From: JACVRW01 sp963751835
GTDB taxonomy: Bacteria > Actinomycetota > Thermoleophilia > Solirubrobacterales > Thermoleophilaceae
Direction of reading: 5' to 3'
Assembly (NCBI GenBank): GCA_963751835.1
Contig: CAVVWD010000022.1
Coordinates: forward strand, 62,001 to 126,000
Length of the DNA stretch: 64,000 nucleotides
Numbering within the stretch: the stretch's first letter is position 1; each line of letters starts with the position of its first letter. Below are positions 8,128 through 15,895 of the stretch, piece after piece. Both the position numbers and the translations under genes were made by a program. The notes under the pieces were generated by a model that saw only the letters and a program-made list of their open reading frames with translations, had not been told where the DNA came from and ran no database searches.

Positions 8128-9465
8128 ATGGCAACCAGGCCCTTCGAGGGGCGCAGCCTCCACTTCATAGGCATCGGCGGGGCCGGTATGAGCGGCCTGG
8201 CGCTCGTCGCCGACTCGCTCGGCGCCGCCGTGACCGGTTCCGACCGTGCGGAGTCGCCCTACTGGGGGCCGTTGAGGGCCGCGGGGATCGCGCCAGTGCT
8301 GGGGCACGACGCCGCGAACGTCCCGGCCGGGGCGGAGGTGGTTGTCTCGACGGCCATTCCGGAGGACAACCCGGAGCTGGCGGCGGCGCGCGCGGCGGGC
8401 GCCCCGGTCCTCCACCGCGGCGACCTGCTCGGCGAGCTGTCGCGCATGAAGCGCACGATCGCCGTGGGCGGCACGCACGGTAAGACGACCACCGCCTCCA
8501 TGGCCGCGCTTGCGCTGCTCGAGTGCGGCCGCGAGCCCGCCTTCCTGATCGGAGGCGAGCTGCGCGCCGCGGGGACGAATGCCGCCTGGGGCGAGGGGGA
8601 GTGGGCCGTGATCGAGGCCGACGAGTCCGACCGCTCGTTCCTCAAGCTCGCGCGCGAGGTGGCGGTGGTCACGAGCGTCGAGCTCGACCACCACGCCACC
8701 TACGGGACCGTAGGCGCCCTCGAGCAGGCCTTCGAGGAGTTCGCCGAGCCGGCTGCGCTGCGCGTGCTCGGCCCCGAGCTGGACAGGTTCGGCGACGGGA
8801 GGGCGTCGGTGAGCTACGGGATCGCCGCGGGCGACCTCCAGGCACGCGAGCTCGAGCTGTACCCCGGCGGCGCTCGCTTCAGCGTCGAGGACGTCGAGGT
8901 CGAGCTGCGGGTGCCCGGCAGGCACAACGTGCTGAACGCGCTGGCCGCGCTCGCCTCGTGCCGGGCCGCCGGGCTGGAGCTCTCGGATGCTGGGCCCGCG
9001 CTGGCCGCCTTCACGGGGGCCGGCCGGCGCTTCGAGGAGCACGGTCGCACCCCCACGGGCGCGCTCGTGTACGACGACTACGCGCACCACCCGACCGAGG
9101 TGCGTGCGACGCTCGAGGCGGCGCGCACCCTCCAGCCGGCCCGGCTCTTGGCCTGCTTTCAACCCCACCTCTACTCGCGCACGCGCATGCTCGCGCGCGA
9201 GTTCGGCCGCGCGCTCGCGCTCGCCGATGTCGTGGTGGTGCTCGACGTCTATCCCGCGCGGGAGCGCGCCGAGGACTTCCCGGGCGTGAGCGGCCTGCTC
9301 GTGGCGGAGGCCGCCGCGGACGCCGCGCACGGCCGCCCGGTGTGGTGGCTGCCGCGGATGTCGGACGCCGCCCGGATGCTGCGCTCCGAGCTCAGGGAGG
9401 GCGACCTGCTGCTGACGCTCGGGGCAGGAGACGTGGACGCGCTGGCCAAGGAGCTCGTCGAGTGA
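8128..9465 (+). CDS. murC: UDP-MurNAc:L-alanine ligase MurC
   Basis: First Mur ligase of the stem-peptide pathway, cytoplasmic and ATP-dependent. 445 aa. The UDP-binding loop HFIGIGGAGMSGLA is at residues 11-24, the P-loop GTHGKTTTASM near residue 114, then EADESDRSFL, VTSVELDHHATYG and the C-terminal YDDYAHHPTEVRATL and FQPHLYSRT motifs typical of MurC. It follows a stem-loop and its own -10 box and overlaps murB by GTGA. Confidence 0.96.
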   Translation: MATRPFEGRSLHFIGIGGAGMSGLALVADSLGAAVTGSDRAESPYWGPLRAAGIAPVLGHDAANVPAGAEVVVSTAIPEDNPELAAARAAGAPVLHRGDLLGELSRMKRTIAVGGTHGKTTTASMAALALLECGREPAFLIGGELRAAGTNAAWGEGEWAVIEADESDRSFLKLAREVAVVTSVELDHHATYGTVGALEQAFEEFAEPAALRVLGPELDRFGDGRASVSYGIAAGDLQARELELYPGGARFSVEDVEVELRVPGRHNVLNALAALASCRAAGLELSDAGPALAAFTGAGRRFEEHGRTPTGALVYDDYAHHPTEVRATLEAARTLQPARLLACFQPHLYSRTRMLAREFGRALALADVVVVLDVYPARERAEDFPGVSGLLVAEAAADAAHGRPVWWLPRMSDAARMLRSELREGDLLLTLGAGDVDALAKELVE

Positions 9466-10382
9466 TCCCCGCCGGCGTGCAGCGCAACTATCCCCTCGCC
9501 CGCCTCACGACCATCCGCACCGGCGGGCAGGGCGACTTCTTTGACCGCCCCGAGTCCGTCGAGGCGCTCGAGGAGCTGCTCGCGTGGGCGGGAGCGGATG
9601 GAATCGAGGTAGGAGTGGTCGGCTCGGGATCGAACCTCCTGGTAGCGGATGACGGCTTCCGGGGACTCGTGATCAAGCTCGACGGCTCGCTCGCCACGAT
9701 CGAGCGCGACGGCGAGCACCTCCTGTGTGGCGGCGGCGCGCGCCTCCCGCAGGCCGCGGCCTTCGCCGCGCGGGCCGGGCTGAGCGGGCTCGAGTTCGGC
9801 GTGAACATCCCCGGCACGGTGGGCGGGGCGGTGAAGATGAACGCGAACGCCTACGGAGGCGACCTGGCCCGGGTGCTCGAGTGGGTGGAGATCACGACCC
9901 CGCAGGGGGGCGCGCGGCGCGCGCCGGCGGAGCTCGGCTTCAGCTACCGGCGCTCGAACCTGGGTGCCCGCGAGATCGTGGCCCGCGCCTCGTTCAAGCT
10001 GAGCCCGGCAGCGCCGGAGGCGGTCAAGGCGACGCTCGCCGAGATGCGCGCCTCGCGCCGCGCCGCGCAGCCCTCGGGGATCAAGACCTTCGGCTCAACC
10101 TTCAAGAACCCGGACGATCCGCGCGCGGACGGCAGGAGCGCGGGAGTGCTGCTGGACGAGGCCGGCTGTCGCGGGCTCGCCGTCGGCGGGGCGCGCTTCT
10201 CCAAGAAGCACGCGAACTTCGTCGAGAACATGGGCGACGCCACCACCGCGGACGTGATCGCGTTGATGGGGGAGGGACGCCGGCGCGTCCGTGACCGCTT
10301 CGGGGTCGAGCTCGAGCCCGAGGTCCAGTTCCTGGGCGAGGTCGACACGACGCCTCTGTGGGGCGGGGACGTGCCGTCGTGA
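9462..10382 (+). CDS. murB: UDP-N-acetylenolpyruvoylglucosamine reductase MurB
   Basis: FAD/NADPH enzyme completing UDP-MurNAc synthesis. 306 aa from GTG 9462, whose bases overlap the murC TGA. The FAD-binding TIRTGGQGDFFDRP and VGSGSNLLV segments, GLSGLEFGVNIPGTVGGAVKMNANAYGG, SYRRSNL and the catalytic-serine segment FGSTFKNP are present, and EPEVQFLG supplies the C-terminal glutamate. An upstream in-frame extension overlapping murC is an unlikely start. The stop overlaps the ftsQ GTG. Confidence 0.94.
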   Translation: MIPAGVQRNYPLARLTTIRTGGQGDFFDRPESVEALEELLAWAGADGIEVGVVGSGSNLLVADDGFRGLVIKLDGSLATIERDGEHLLCGGGARLPQAAAFAARAGLSGLEFGVNIPGTVGGAVKMNANAYGGDLARVLEWVEITTPQGGARRAPAELGFSYRRSNLGAREIVARASFKLSPAAPEAVKATLAEMRASRRAAQPSGIKTFGSTFKNPDDPRADGRSAGVLLDEAGCRGLAVGGARFSKKHANFVENMGDATTADVIALMGEGRRRVRDRFGVELEPEVQFLGEVDTTPLWGGDVPS

Positions 10383-11509
10383 GAGCCGCCGCCGCAGCAC
10401 TCGGCGGGCGGCTCAGATTGGCGCGGCCTGCGTTCGCCCTGCAGGCGCCCTCGCCGCGGCTACGGCGGCGACTGGTCGTGATCGCCGCCTTCAGCACCCT
10501 GCTGGCTGCCGGCTACCAGTTCTGGCTGCGTGACTCCTCGTTCGTCTCCGTCGACGAGGTCGAGGTCACGGGATTGACGACCAAGGACGCCAAGCGGGTG
10601 CGCGTCGCGCTGACGAACGCCGGATACGCGATGACCACGCTTCACGTGGATCAGGAGGCGCTGGAGCAGGCCGTGGCGCACTATCCGGTGGTGCGCGGCC
10701 TCGAGGTCACGGCCGACTTCCCCCACGGGCTCCGGGTCCACGTGATCGAGCACCACCCGGCCGCACGTGTCGCGCTGGGCGGCCGCGAGGTGGCCGTGGC
10801 CGCCGACGGCACCCTGCTGCGCAGCCTGCCAGTGGAGCGCCGCCTGCCCGCTATCGAGGCGAAGGGGAACGTGCGGGGCGATCGGCTCAGCGGGGCCGCG
10901 GCGCTGGCCGCCGTCCGGGTGGCCGGGACCGCCCCGGCGCCGCTCAGGCGGCGGATCGCGCGCGTTGAGGCACGCACGGGCGACGGGCTCGTCGCGGAGC
11001 TGCGTGACGGGCCCGAGTTGATCTTCGGCGACGTGTCACGGCTGCGCGCCAAGTGGGTGGCCGCCGCGCGAGTGCTCGCCGATCCGCATGCGGCCGGGGC
11101 CACCTACATCGACCTGCGGCTCCCGGGGCGCCCGGCGGCCGGTGGGTTGCCCGCCGAGACGGTGGCTCCGGTGGCGCCGGCGGGGCAGTCCGCGACGCCC
11201 GCTGCGGGGCTGGGGGCAGCCGCGCCCGTCCCCGGCGCGGCCGGAACCATCCCGGGCGCGGCCGGCACCACCCCTGGCGCGGCCGGAACCGTCCCGGGCG
11301 CGACCGGCACCGTCCCCGGCGCGACCGGCACCACGCCCGGCACGGCTGGCACCGTCCCCGGCGCGGCCGCACCGCCCGCAGCGGGCACCGTCCCCGCGGG
11401 CGCCCCGGCACCTCCCGCCACCGCCCCGAGCGCGCCCCAAGCACCCGCCACGACGGGCCCCGCCGGGGCCGGAACGATGGCCGGCGGAGCAGGCGCGCCG
11501 CCCGGATGA
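10379..11509 (+). CDS. ftsQ: Cell division protein FtsQ with repetitive C-terminal tail
   Basis: Single-pass divisome protein. From GTG 10379 (overlapping the murB stop): a basic cytoplasmic segment of ~33 residues, one membrane helix (LVVIAAFSTLLAAGYQFWL), then a POTRA domain (FVSVDEVEVTGL to HVIEHHPAA) and the FtsQ/DivIB beta domain. The last ~120 residues are unusual: low-complexity Pro/Ala/Gly/Thr with six uninterrupted heptapeptides of type G-A/T-A/T-G-T-x-P, predicted to lie outside the cell. ftsZ follows 196 bp later with its own promoter. The family call rests on context and POTRA features. Confidence 0.85.
   Translation: MRAAAAALGGRLRLARPAFALQAPSPRLRRRLVVIAAFSTLLAAGYQFWLRDSSFVSVDEVEVTGLTTKDAKRVRVALTNAGYAMTTLHVDQEALEQAVAHYPVVRGLEVTADFPHGLRVHVIEHHPAARVALGGREVAVAADGTLLRSLPVERRLPAIEAKGNVRGDRLSGAAALAAVRVAGTAPAPLRRRIARVEARTGDGLVAELRDGPELIFGDVSRLRAKWVAAARVLADPHAAGATYIDLRLPGRPAAGGLPAETVAPVAPAGQSATPAAGLGAAAPVPGAAGTIPGAAGTTPGAAGTVPGATGTVPGATGTTPGTAGTVPGAAAPPAAGTVPAGAPAPPATAPSAPQAPATTGPAGAGTMAGGAGAPPG
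11234..11359 (+). repeat. 21-bp tandem repeats encoding an FtsQ heptapeptide tail
   Basis: Six in-frame 21-bp units starting with GGC encode GAAGTIP, GAAGTTP, GAAGTVP, GATGTVP, GATGTTP and GTAGTVP. Such units can change number by slippage. Confidence 0.85.
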
Positions 11510-11519
11510 GGTGGTCGCA

Positions 11520-11665
11520 CAACCCTCGACTCTGACTCGACGGTTAGCCCCAACCCTCGACCTCTACTCGAGTGTCTTTCTGCAGGATTTGTTGCGAGGA
11601 CGGTTGACACGTTCGGCGAATGCCGCCTACAGTGCGGTGCTTGCGGGAATCGAGGAACCCTCGAC
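11520..11665 (+). promoter_or_regulatory. Repeated AACCCTCGAC sites around the ftsZ promoter
   Basis: CAACCCTCGAC followed by a related ACTCGA tail occurs at 11520-11540 and 11551-11571, a 31-bp period (about three helical turns). A third AACCCTCGAC is at 11656-11665, within CGAGG-AAC-CCTCG. Two copies lie upstream of the -35 box and one downstream of the -10 box, as expected for regulator binding sites. The regulator is unknown. Confidence 0.45.
11604..11633 (+). promoter_or_regulatory. ftsZ promoter
   Basis: TTGACA at 11604-11609, an 18-bp spacer and TACAGT at 11628-11633 form the best canonical sigma-70-type promoter in the window. It predicts a leader of ~65 nt before ftsZ, with GAGAGG at about 11688-11693 as the ribosome binding site. 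Confidence 0.7.
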
Positions 11666-11705
11666 GACCGCTTGAGCTTAGGCGGTAGAGAGGAAACCAC
11701 CCTCC

Positions 11706-12794
11706 ATGGACACGGGCAGTTACCTGGCGGTCATCAAGGTCGTCGGCATCGGCGGCGGCGGTACGAACGCCGTCAACCGGATGGTGGACGCGGGCCTCAA
11801 GGGCGTCGAGTTCATCGCCGTCAACACCGACGCTCAGGCGCTCCAGATGTGCGACGCCGACATCAAGCTCCAGATCGGCGATCAGCTCACGCGCGGGCTC
11901 GGCGCCGGCGCCGACCCGGAAGTGGGCTACGGGGCGGCGAACGAGAGCCGCGACGAGATCAAGGAGGCGCTGAAGGGCGCGGACATGGTGTTCGTCACGG
12001 CCGGCGAGGGCGGCGGCACCGGCAGTGGCGCGGCGCCGGTGATCGCCGAGGTCTCGAAGCAGGAGGTCGGCGCGCTGACGGTCGGCGTCGTGACCAAGCC
12101 CTTCGACTTCGAGGGCTCCCAGCGCATGAACCAGGCCGTCGAGGGGATCGACCGCCTGCGCGAGCAGGTGGACACGATGATCGTGATCCCGAACGAGAAG
12201 CTCCTGGCCGTCGTCGAGCGGCGCACCAGCATCCTCGAGGCGTTCCGCGAGGCCGACAACGTGCTCGGCCAGGGCGTCCAGGGCATCACCGATCTGATCA
12301 CCACGCCGGGCCTGATCAACCTCGACTTCGCCGACGTCCGCACGATCATGCAGGACGCCGGCTCCGCGCTCATGGGCATCGGCGAGGCCGCCGGCGAGAA
12401 CCGCGCGGCCGAAGCGGCCAAGAACGCCGTGTCGAGCCCGCTGCTCGAGCAGTCGGTCGAGGGCGCCACGGGCATCCTGCTGAACATCACGGGCGGCAGC
12501 GACCTGGGCCTCTTCGAGGTAAACGAGGCAGCCGAGATCATCCAGTCGGCGGCCGACCAGAACTCGAACATCATCTTCGGAGCCGTGGTGGACGACGGGA
12601 TGGGCGACAGCGTGCGCGTGACCGTGATCGCCACCGGGTTCGAGCGCGCCGCGAGGATGCCGCTCTTCACCGAGGACTCGACCGGTCGCCGGCGCGAGCC
12701 GCGCCGGCGCGACGTGAAGATGGACGAGGGCCAGCGCGCCTCGCTCGAGATCTCCGAAGACGAAATCGACGTCCCGTCGTTCCTGAGGGACTGA
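11706..12794 (+). CDS. ftsZ: Cell division GTPase FtsZ
   Basis: Tubulin-like GTPase forming the division ring. 362 aa. KVVGIGGGGTNAVNRMV, the tubulin signature GGGTGSGAAPVIA, KPFDFEG, the T7 region ADVRTIMQDAGSALMGIG and NITGG are all present. The variable linker is short and basic (GRRREPRRRDVKMDE). The C-terminal peptide ends SEDEIDVPSFLRD, matching the actinobacterial D-DVP-FL tail that contacts partner proteins. Unlike most units here it has a long leader with a Shine-Dalgarno. No ftsA accompanies it. Confidence 0.97.
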   Translation: MDTGSYLAVIKVVGIGGGGTNAVNRMVDAGLKGVEFIAVNTDAQALQMCDADIKLQIGDQLTRGLGAGADPEVGYGAANESRDEIKEALKGADMVFVTAGEGGGTGSGAAPVIAEVSKQEVGALTVGVVTKPFDFEGSQRMNQAVEGIDRLREQVDTMIVIPNEKLLAVVERRTSILEAFREADNVLGQGVQGITDLITTPGLINLDFADVRTIMQDAGSALMGIGEAAGENRAAEAAKNAVSSPLLEQSVEGATGILLNITGGSDLGLFEVNEAAEIIQSAADQNSNIIFGAVVDDGMGDSVRVTVIATGFERAARMPLFTEDSTGRRREPRRRDVKMDEGQRASLEISEDEIDVPSFLRD

Positions 12795-12835
12795 CAGAGA
12801 TCCTGCCGCCGCATACGGCGCTCGTCTACGAGGCG

Positions 12836-13237
12836 ATGAGCGCGCTGCGGACCCACCACGAGGACGAGGCCGCATTCGTCCGCCGCGTCGACGACGTCCA
12901 GCGCCCGCAGGGTTACCGCCTCGTGGGCGCGTTCGAGGGCGGGCGTTGCGTGGCGGTGGCCGGCTTTCGGGTGATCCACAACCTCGCCTGGGGAGACTGC
13001 CTCTACGTCGACGACCTTTCGACCCACCCCGACGGACGCCGGCGCGGTCACGGCCGGGCGCTCCTCGAGTGGTGCGAGGAGGAGGCCCACCGGCTCGGAT
13101 GCACCGAGCTCCATCTCGACTCGGGCGTGGGTCCCGAGCGCCAAGACGCACACCGGCTCTACTTCAACACCGGCCTGCGGATCACGAGCTACCACTTCGC
13201 GAAGCCGGTGGAGCGGGCGGCGCCGCCCGGGCCGTGA
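12836..13237 (+). CDS. GNAT-family N-acetyltransferase
   Basis: Small cytoplasmic acetyl-CoA-dependent acyltransferase. LYVDDLSTHPDGRRRGHGRALLEWCEEEA contains the acetyl-CoA pyrophosphate loop (R-R-x-x-G-x-G/A), and GLRITSYHFAK closes the fold. ATG 12836 is the first standard start, but the frame stays open with plausible family sequence back to a CTG at 12791 that overlaps the ftsZ TGA. The true N-terminus may therefore be 15 codons earlier. Substrate unknown. GTGA overlap with the M20 peptidase suggests coupled expression. Confidence 0.8.
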   Translation: MSALRTHHEDEAAFVRRVDDVQRPQGYRLVGAFEGGRCVAVAGFRVIHNLAWGDCLYVDDLSTHPDGRRRGHGRALLEWCEEEAHRLGCTELHLDSGVGPERQDAHRLYFNTGLRITSYHFAKPVERAAPPGP

Positions 13238-14355
13238 TTGAGGCCGCGTCCCGCCTCGCCCTGGTGGCGGAGCGCGAGCTGGAGGCGCTCGTGGGCGTGT
13301 CCTCGCCCTCGGGCGACGTGCCGGGCGCCGAGGAGTGCGTGGCCCTCGCCGCGGCCTTTCTTCCGCCCGAGGCCGACGTGGAGCGGCTCGAATGCTCCAC
13401 GCCCGCGCATGCAGAGGACCTCTGTGGCCGCCTGCATGGCAGCGGGAGCAAGCGTGTGCTGCTGCTCGGCCACCTCGACACCGTCGTCGCCCACGGGGCG
13501 CACCGGCCGCTCGAGCGCGACGGCGACCGCCTCATCGGCTCCGGGGCCGTGGACATGAAGGGCGGCGTGGCGCTCGCGCTCGGGCTGATGCGCGAGCTGG
13601 CGGCCCGGCCCCGGCTCTACAGAGAGGCCGCCGTGCTGCTCGTGAACGACGAGGAGTGGCGCACGGCCGAGTTCGCGCACGCCAGGCGCTTCGGGCACTT
13701 CGACGCCTGCCTCTGCTTCGAGGCGGGCGAGCGCACCGAGACGGGCGATGAGGCGGTGATCGTCAAGCGCAAGGCCGCCGGCACGCTGCGGGTGGAGGCC
13801 CATGGGCGCCCGGCGCACTCCGGATCCGCGCCGCACAAGGGCAGGAACGCCTTGCTGGCGCTGGCCGCGGCGGCGGAGAGGGTGGCGGCGGCGAGCGACC
13901 CGGCCGGCCCCGAGCGCCTCACCGCCGTGCCCACGATCATGCGCTCGGGTGATGCCTTCAACGTGGTGCCGGCTGCGGGAGAGCTCGTCTGCGACCTGCG
14001 CGCGGACCACCTCGAGGCGTTCGACCCGGTGCTGGCCGCGCTGCCGGCGGATCACGAGGGCGTGCGCCTCGATTCGGTGCTGGTGCGCGCCTGGCCGGGA
14101 ATGGACGCACGCGCGGCCACCGCCCCGCTGCTGGCCGCGGCCGAAAGTCTGCTCGGCCGCCCGATCGTGGCCGCGGAGCGCGGCGGGGCGAGCGACGCCA
14201 GCCACATTGCCGCGGGTGGCATCGCGCTGACGCTGGACGGCCTCGGCCCGCGCGGGGGCGGCGCCCACGCGCCGCACGAGTGGGTGAGCGCCGACTCGCT
14301 CCGTGCGCGCGCCGAGCTGGCCCTGGCGGTGACGGCGGCGCTGCTCGAGTCCTGA
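13234..14355 (+). CDS. M20-family metallopeptidase (carboxypeptidase G2/ArgE-like)
   Basis: Zinc-dependent amidohydrolase of the M20 peptidase clan, 373 aa from GTG 13234. Metal-binding motifs are LLLGHLDTVV, GSGAVDMKGG and NDEEW, with the dimerization-domain segment RPAHSGSAPHKGRNAL and a late histidine in GGGAHAPHEWVS. Substrates in this family include N-acyl amino acids and peptides; no specificity can be read here. Coupling to a GNAT gene would fit acylation/deacylation partners, which is only inference. Confidence 0.85.
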   Translation: MIEAASRLALVAERELEALVGVSSPSGDVPGAEECVALAAAFLPPEADVERLECSTPAHAEDLCGRLHGSGSKRVLLLGHLDTVVAHGAHRPLERDGDRLIGSGAVDMKGGVALALGLMRELAARPRLYREAAVLLVNDEEWRTAEFAHARRFGHFDACLCFEAGERTETGDEAVIVKRKAAGTLRVEAHGRPAHSGSAPHKGRNALLALAAAAERVAAASDPAGPERLTAVPTIMRSGDAFNVVPAAGELVCDLRADHLEAFDPVLAALPADHEGVRLDSVLVRAWPGMDARAATAPLLAAAESLLGRPIVAAERGGASDASHIAAGGIALTLDGLGPRGGGAHAPHEWVSADSLRARAELALAVTAALLES

Positions 14356-14384
14356 GCGGGTGCGTGAGCGCGGCCGGAGGCGGG

Positions 14385-14390
14385 TAACCT
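14385..14390 (+). promoter_or_regulatory. Putative -10 box for gcvT
   Basis: TAACCT ends exactly 8 nt before TTG 14399, the same spacing as at def, scpA, trpS, murC and ettA. This supports the TTG start and a leaderless gcv transcript. There is no room for a glycine riboswitch between the gene and the preceding stop. Confidence 0.5.
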
Positions 14391-14398
14391 CCGGGCGC

Positions 14399-15490
14399 TT
14401 GCCGCCAGCCGCAGACACGCTGAGACGCACGCCGCTCTACGACCGCCACGAGCGTGCCGGCGCCAAGCTCGTTCCCTTCGCGGGCTGGGAGATGCCGGTC
14501 CAGTACGAGGGAATCCGCCAGGAGCACGTGAACGTTCGTACCGGGGCCGGTGTGTTCGATGTGTCGCACATGGGCGAGATCGAGACCGTTGGCCCGCAGG
14601 CGGAGGAGTTCCTCCAGCTGATCCTCTCGAACGACGTGACCCGGATAGCCGAGCGCGGGGCCCAGTACTCGGTCCTGTGCCGCGAGGACGGAGGCGTGCT
14701 AGACGACCTCTTCACCTACCGGCTCGGCGCTGACCGCTTCCTGACAGTGACGAACGCGGCCAACCACGAGAAGGACCTCGCCTGGTTCGAGCGCCACGGC
14801 GCGGCGTTCGACGTCGAGGTTCACGACTCGCACGCGGACTGGGCCATGCTCGCCGTGCAGGGCCCCGACGCCCGGGCCGCCCTCGGGCGCCTCGCCGACG
14901 GCGAGCTGCCGGCCCGCATGCGCACCGCGAACCTGGAGCTGGCCGGCGCCGGGGCGCTCGTCTGCGGCACGGGCTACACGGGCGAGGACGGCTGCGAGCT
15001 GATGCTGGCGCCCGCGGACGCCGGCGCCGTATGGGACGCGCTGCTTGCAGAGGGCGTGCGCCCGGCCGGGCTCGGCGCGCGCGACACCCTGCGGCTCGAG
15101 GTCTGCTTCCACCTGTACGGCAACGACCTGGACGAGGACCACAACCCGATCGAGGCCGGTCTCGGCTGGTGCTGCAAGCTCGACACCGGTTTCATCGGTT
15201 CGGAAGCGCTCCGAAAGGTCGAGCCCGGCCGGACGCTCGTCCCGTTCGCCCTCACCGGGCCCGGCATCCCGCGCCAGGGCAACCCGATCCGGACCGGCAG
15301 CGGCGAGGGGGTCGTGACGAGCGGCTCCCTCTCACCCTGCCTCGACATCGGCATAGGCATGGGCTACGTGCCGCTCCCTGCGTCGGATCCGGGTACGAGC
15401 ATCCAGATCGACGTGCGAGGCAAGCTGCGCGACGCGGAGGTCAGGACAAAGCCCCTGTATCGCCCCGAGAGCAAAGGAGAACATGGCTGA
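14399..15490 (+). CDS. gcvT: Glycine cleavage system T protein (aminomethyltransferase)
   Basis: Tetrahydrofolate-dependent component releasing ammonia and making 5,10-methylene-THF from the aminomethyl-lipoyl H protein. 363 aa. LRRTPLYDRHERAGAKLVPFAGWEMPVQY, FDVSHMGEIE, the TGYTGEDGCEL folate-site segment, GLGARDTLRLE and a C-terminal GCV_T barrel are present. TTG 14399 is chosen because it begins the conserved N-terminus and sits 8 nt after TAACCT; GTG 14360 is the alternative. The 3' end overlaps gcvH by 8 bp. Confidence 0.93.
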   Translation: MPPAADTLRRTPLYDRHERAGAKLVPFAGWEMPVQYEGIRQEHVNVRTGAGVFDVSHMGEIETVGPQAEEFLQLILSNDVTRIAERGAQYSVLCREDGGVLDDLFTYRLGADRFLTVTNAANHEKDLAWFERHGAAFDVEVHDSHADWAMLAVQGPDARAALGRLADGELPARMRTANLELAGAGALVCGTGYTGEDGCELMLAPADAGAVWDALLAEGVRPAGLGARDTLRLEVCFHLYGNDLDEDHNPIEAGLGWCCKLDTGFIGSEALRKVEPGRTLVPFALTGPGIPRQGNPIRTGSGEGVVTSGSLSPCLDIGIGMGYVPLPASDPGTSIQIDVRGKLRDAEVRTKPLYRPESKGEHG

Positions 15491-15866
15491 GGCAAGCTAT
15501 CCCGAGGACCTGAAGTACCACGAGGAGCACGACTGGGCCCGGATCGAGGGCGAAAATGCGACCTTCGGCGTCACTTGGTACGCGCAGGACGCGCTGGGCG
15601 AGGTCGTGTTCTTCGACCCCCCGGACGTGGGGGCGTCGGTCGCGAAGGACGAGTCCTACGCGGAGGTCGAGTCGGTCAAGGCCGTGTCCGATGTGTTCGC
15701 GCCGCTCTCCGGCGAGATCGTCGAGGTCAACGAGGCGCTTGCGGACAGCCCCGAGCGGATCAACTCGGACCCGTATGGCGAGGGCTGGATGGTCAAGGTC
15801 CGGCTCTCGGACCCGTCCGAGGTCGACCAGCTGATGGACGTGTCCGCGTACAAGGAGATGCTTTAG
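15483..15866 (+). CDS. gcvH: Glycine cleavage system H protein
   Basis: Small lipoyl carrier shuttling the aminomethyl intermediate between P, T and L proteins. 127 aa. ESVKAVSDVFAPLSGEI contains the lysine to be lipoylated. An AAAGGAG ribosome binding site precedes ATG 15483 inside the gcvT 3' end. Order T-H-PA-PB matches the usual operon. Confidence 0.96.
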   Translation: MAEASYPEDLKYHEEHDWARIEGENATFGVTWYAQDALGEVVFFDPPDVGASVAKDESYAEVESVKAVSDVFAPLSGEIVEVNEALADSPERINSDPYGEGWMVKVRLSDPSEVDQLMDVSAYKEML

Positions 15867-15895
15867 AACGGGTGAGCTAAGTTCGTAGGCCGCCG

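Noticed and set aside
14356..14398. Glycine riboswitch before gcvT
   Set aside because: Only 43 bp separate the genes, with a -10 box 8 nt before the TTG start; no room for the aptamer.
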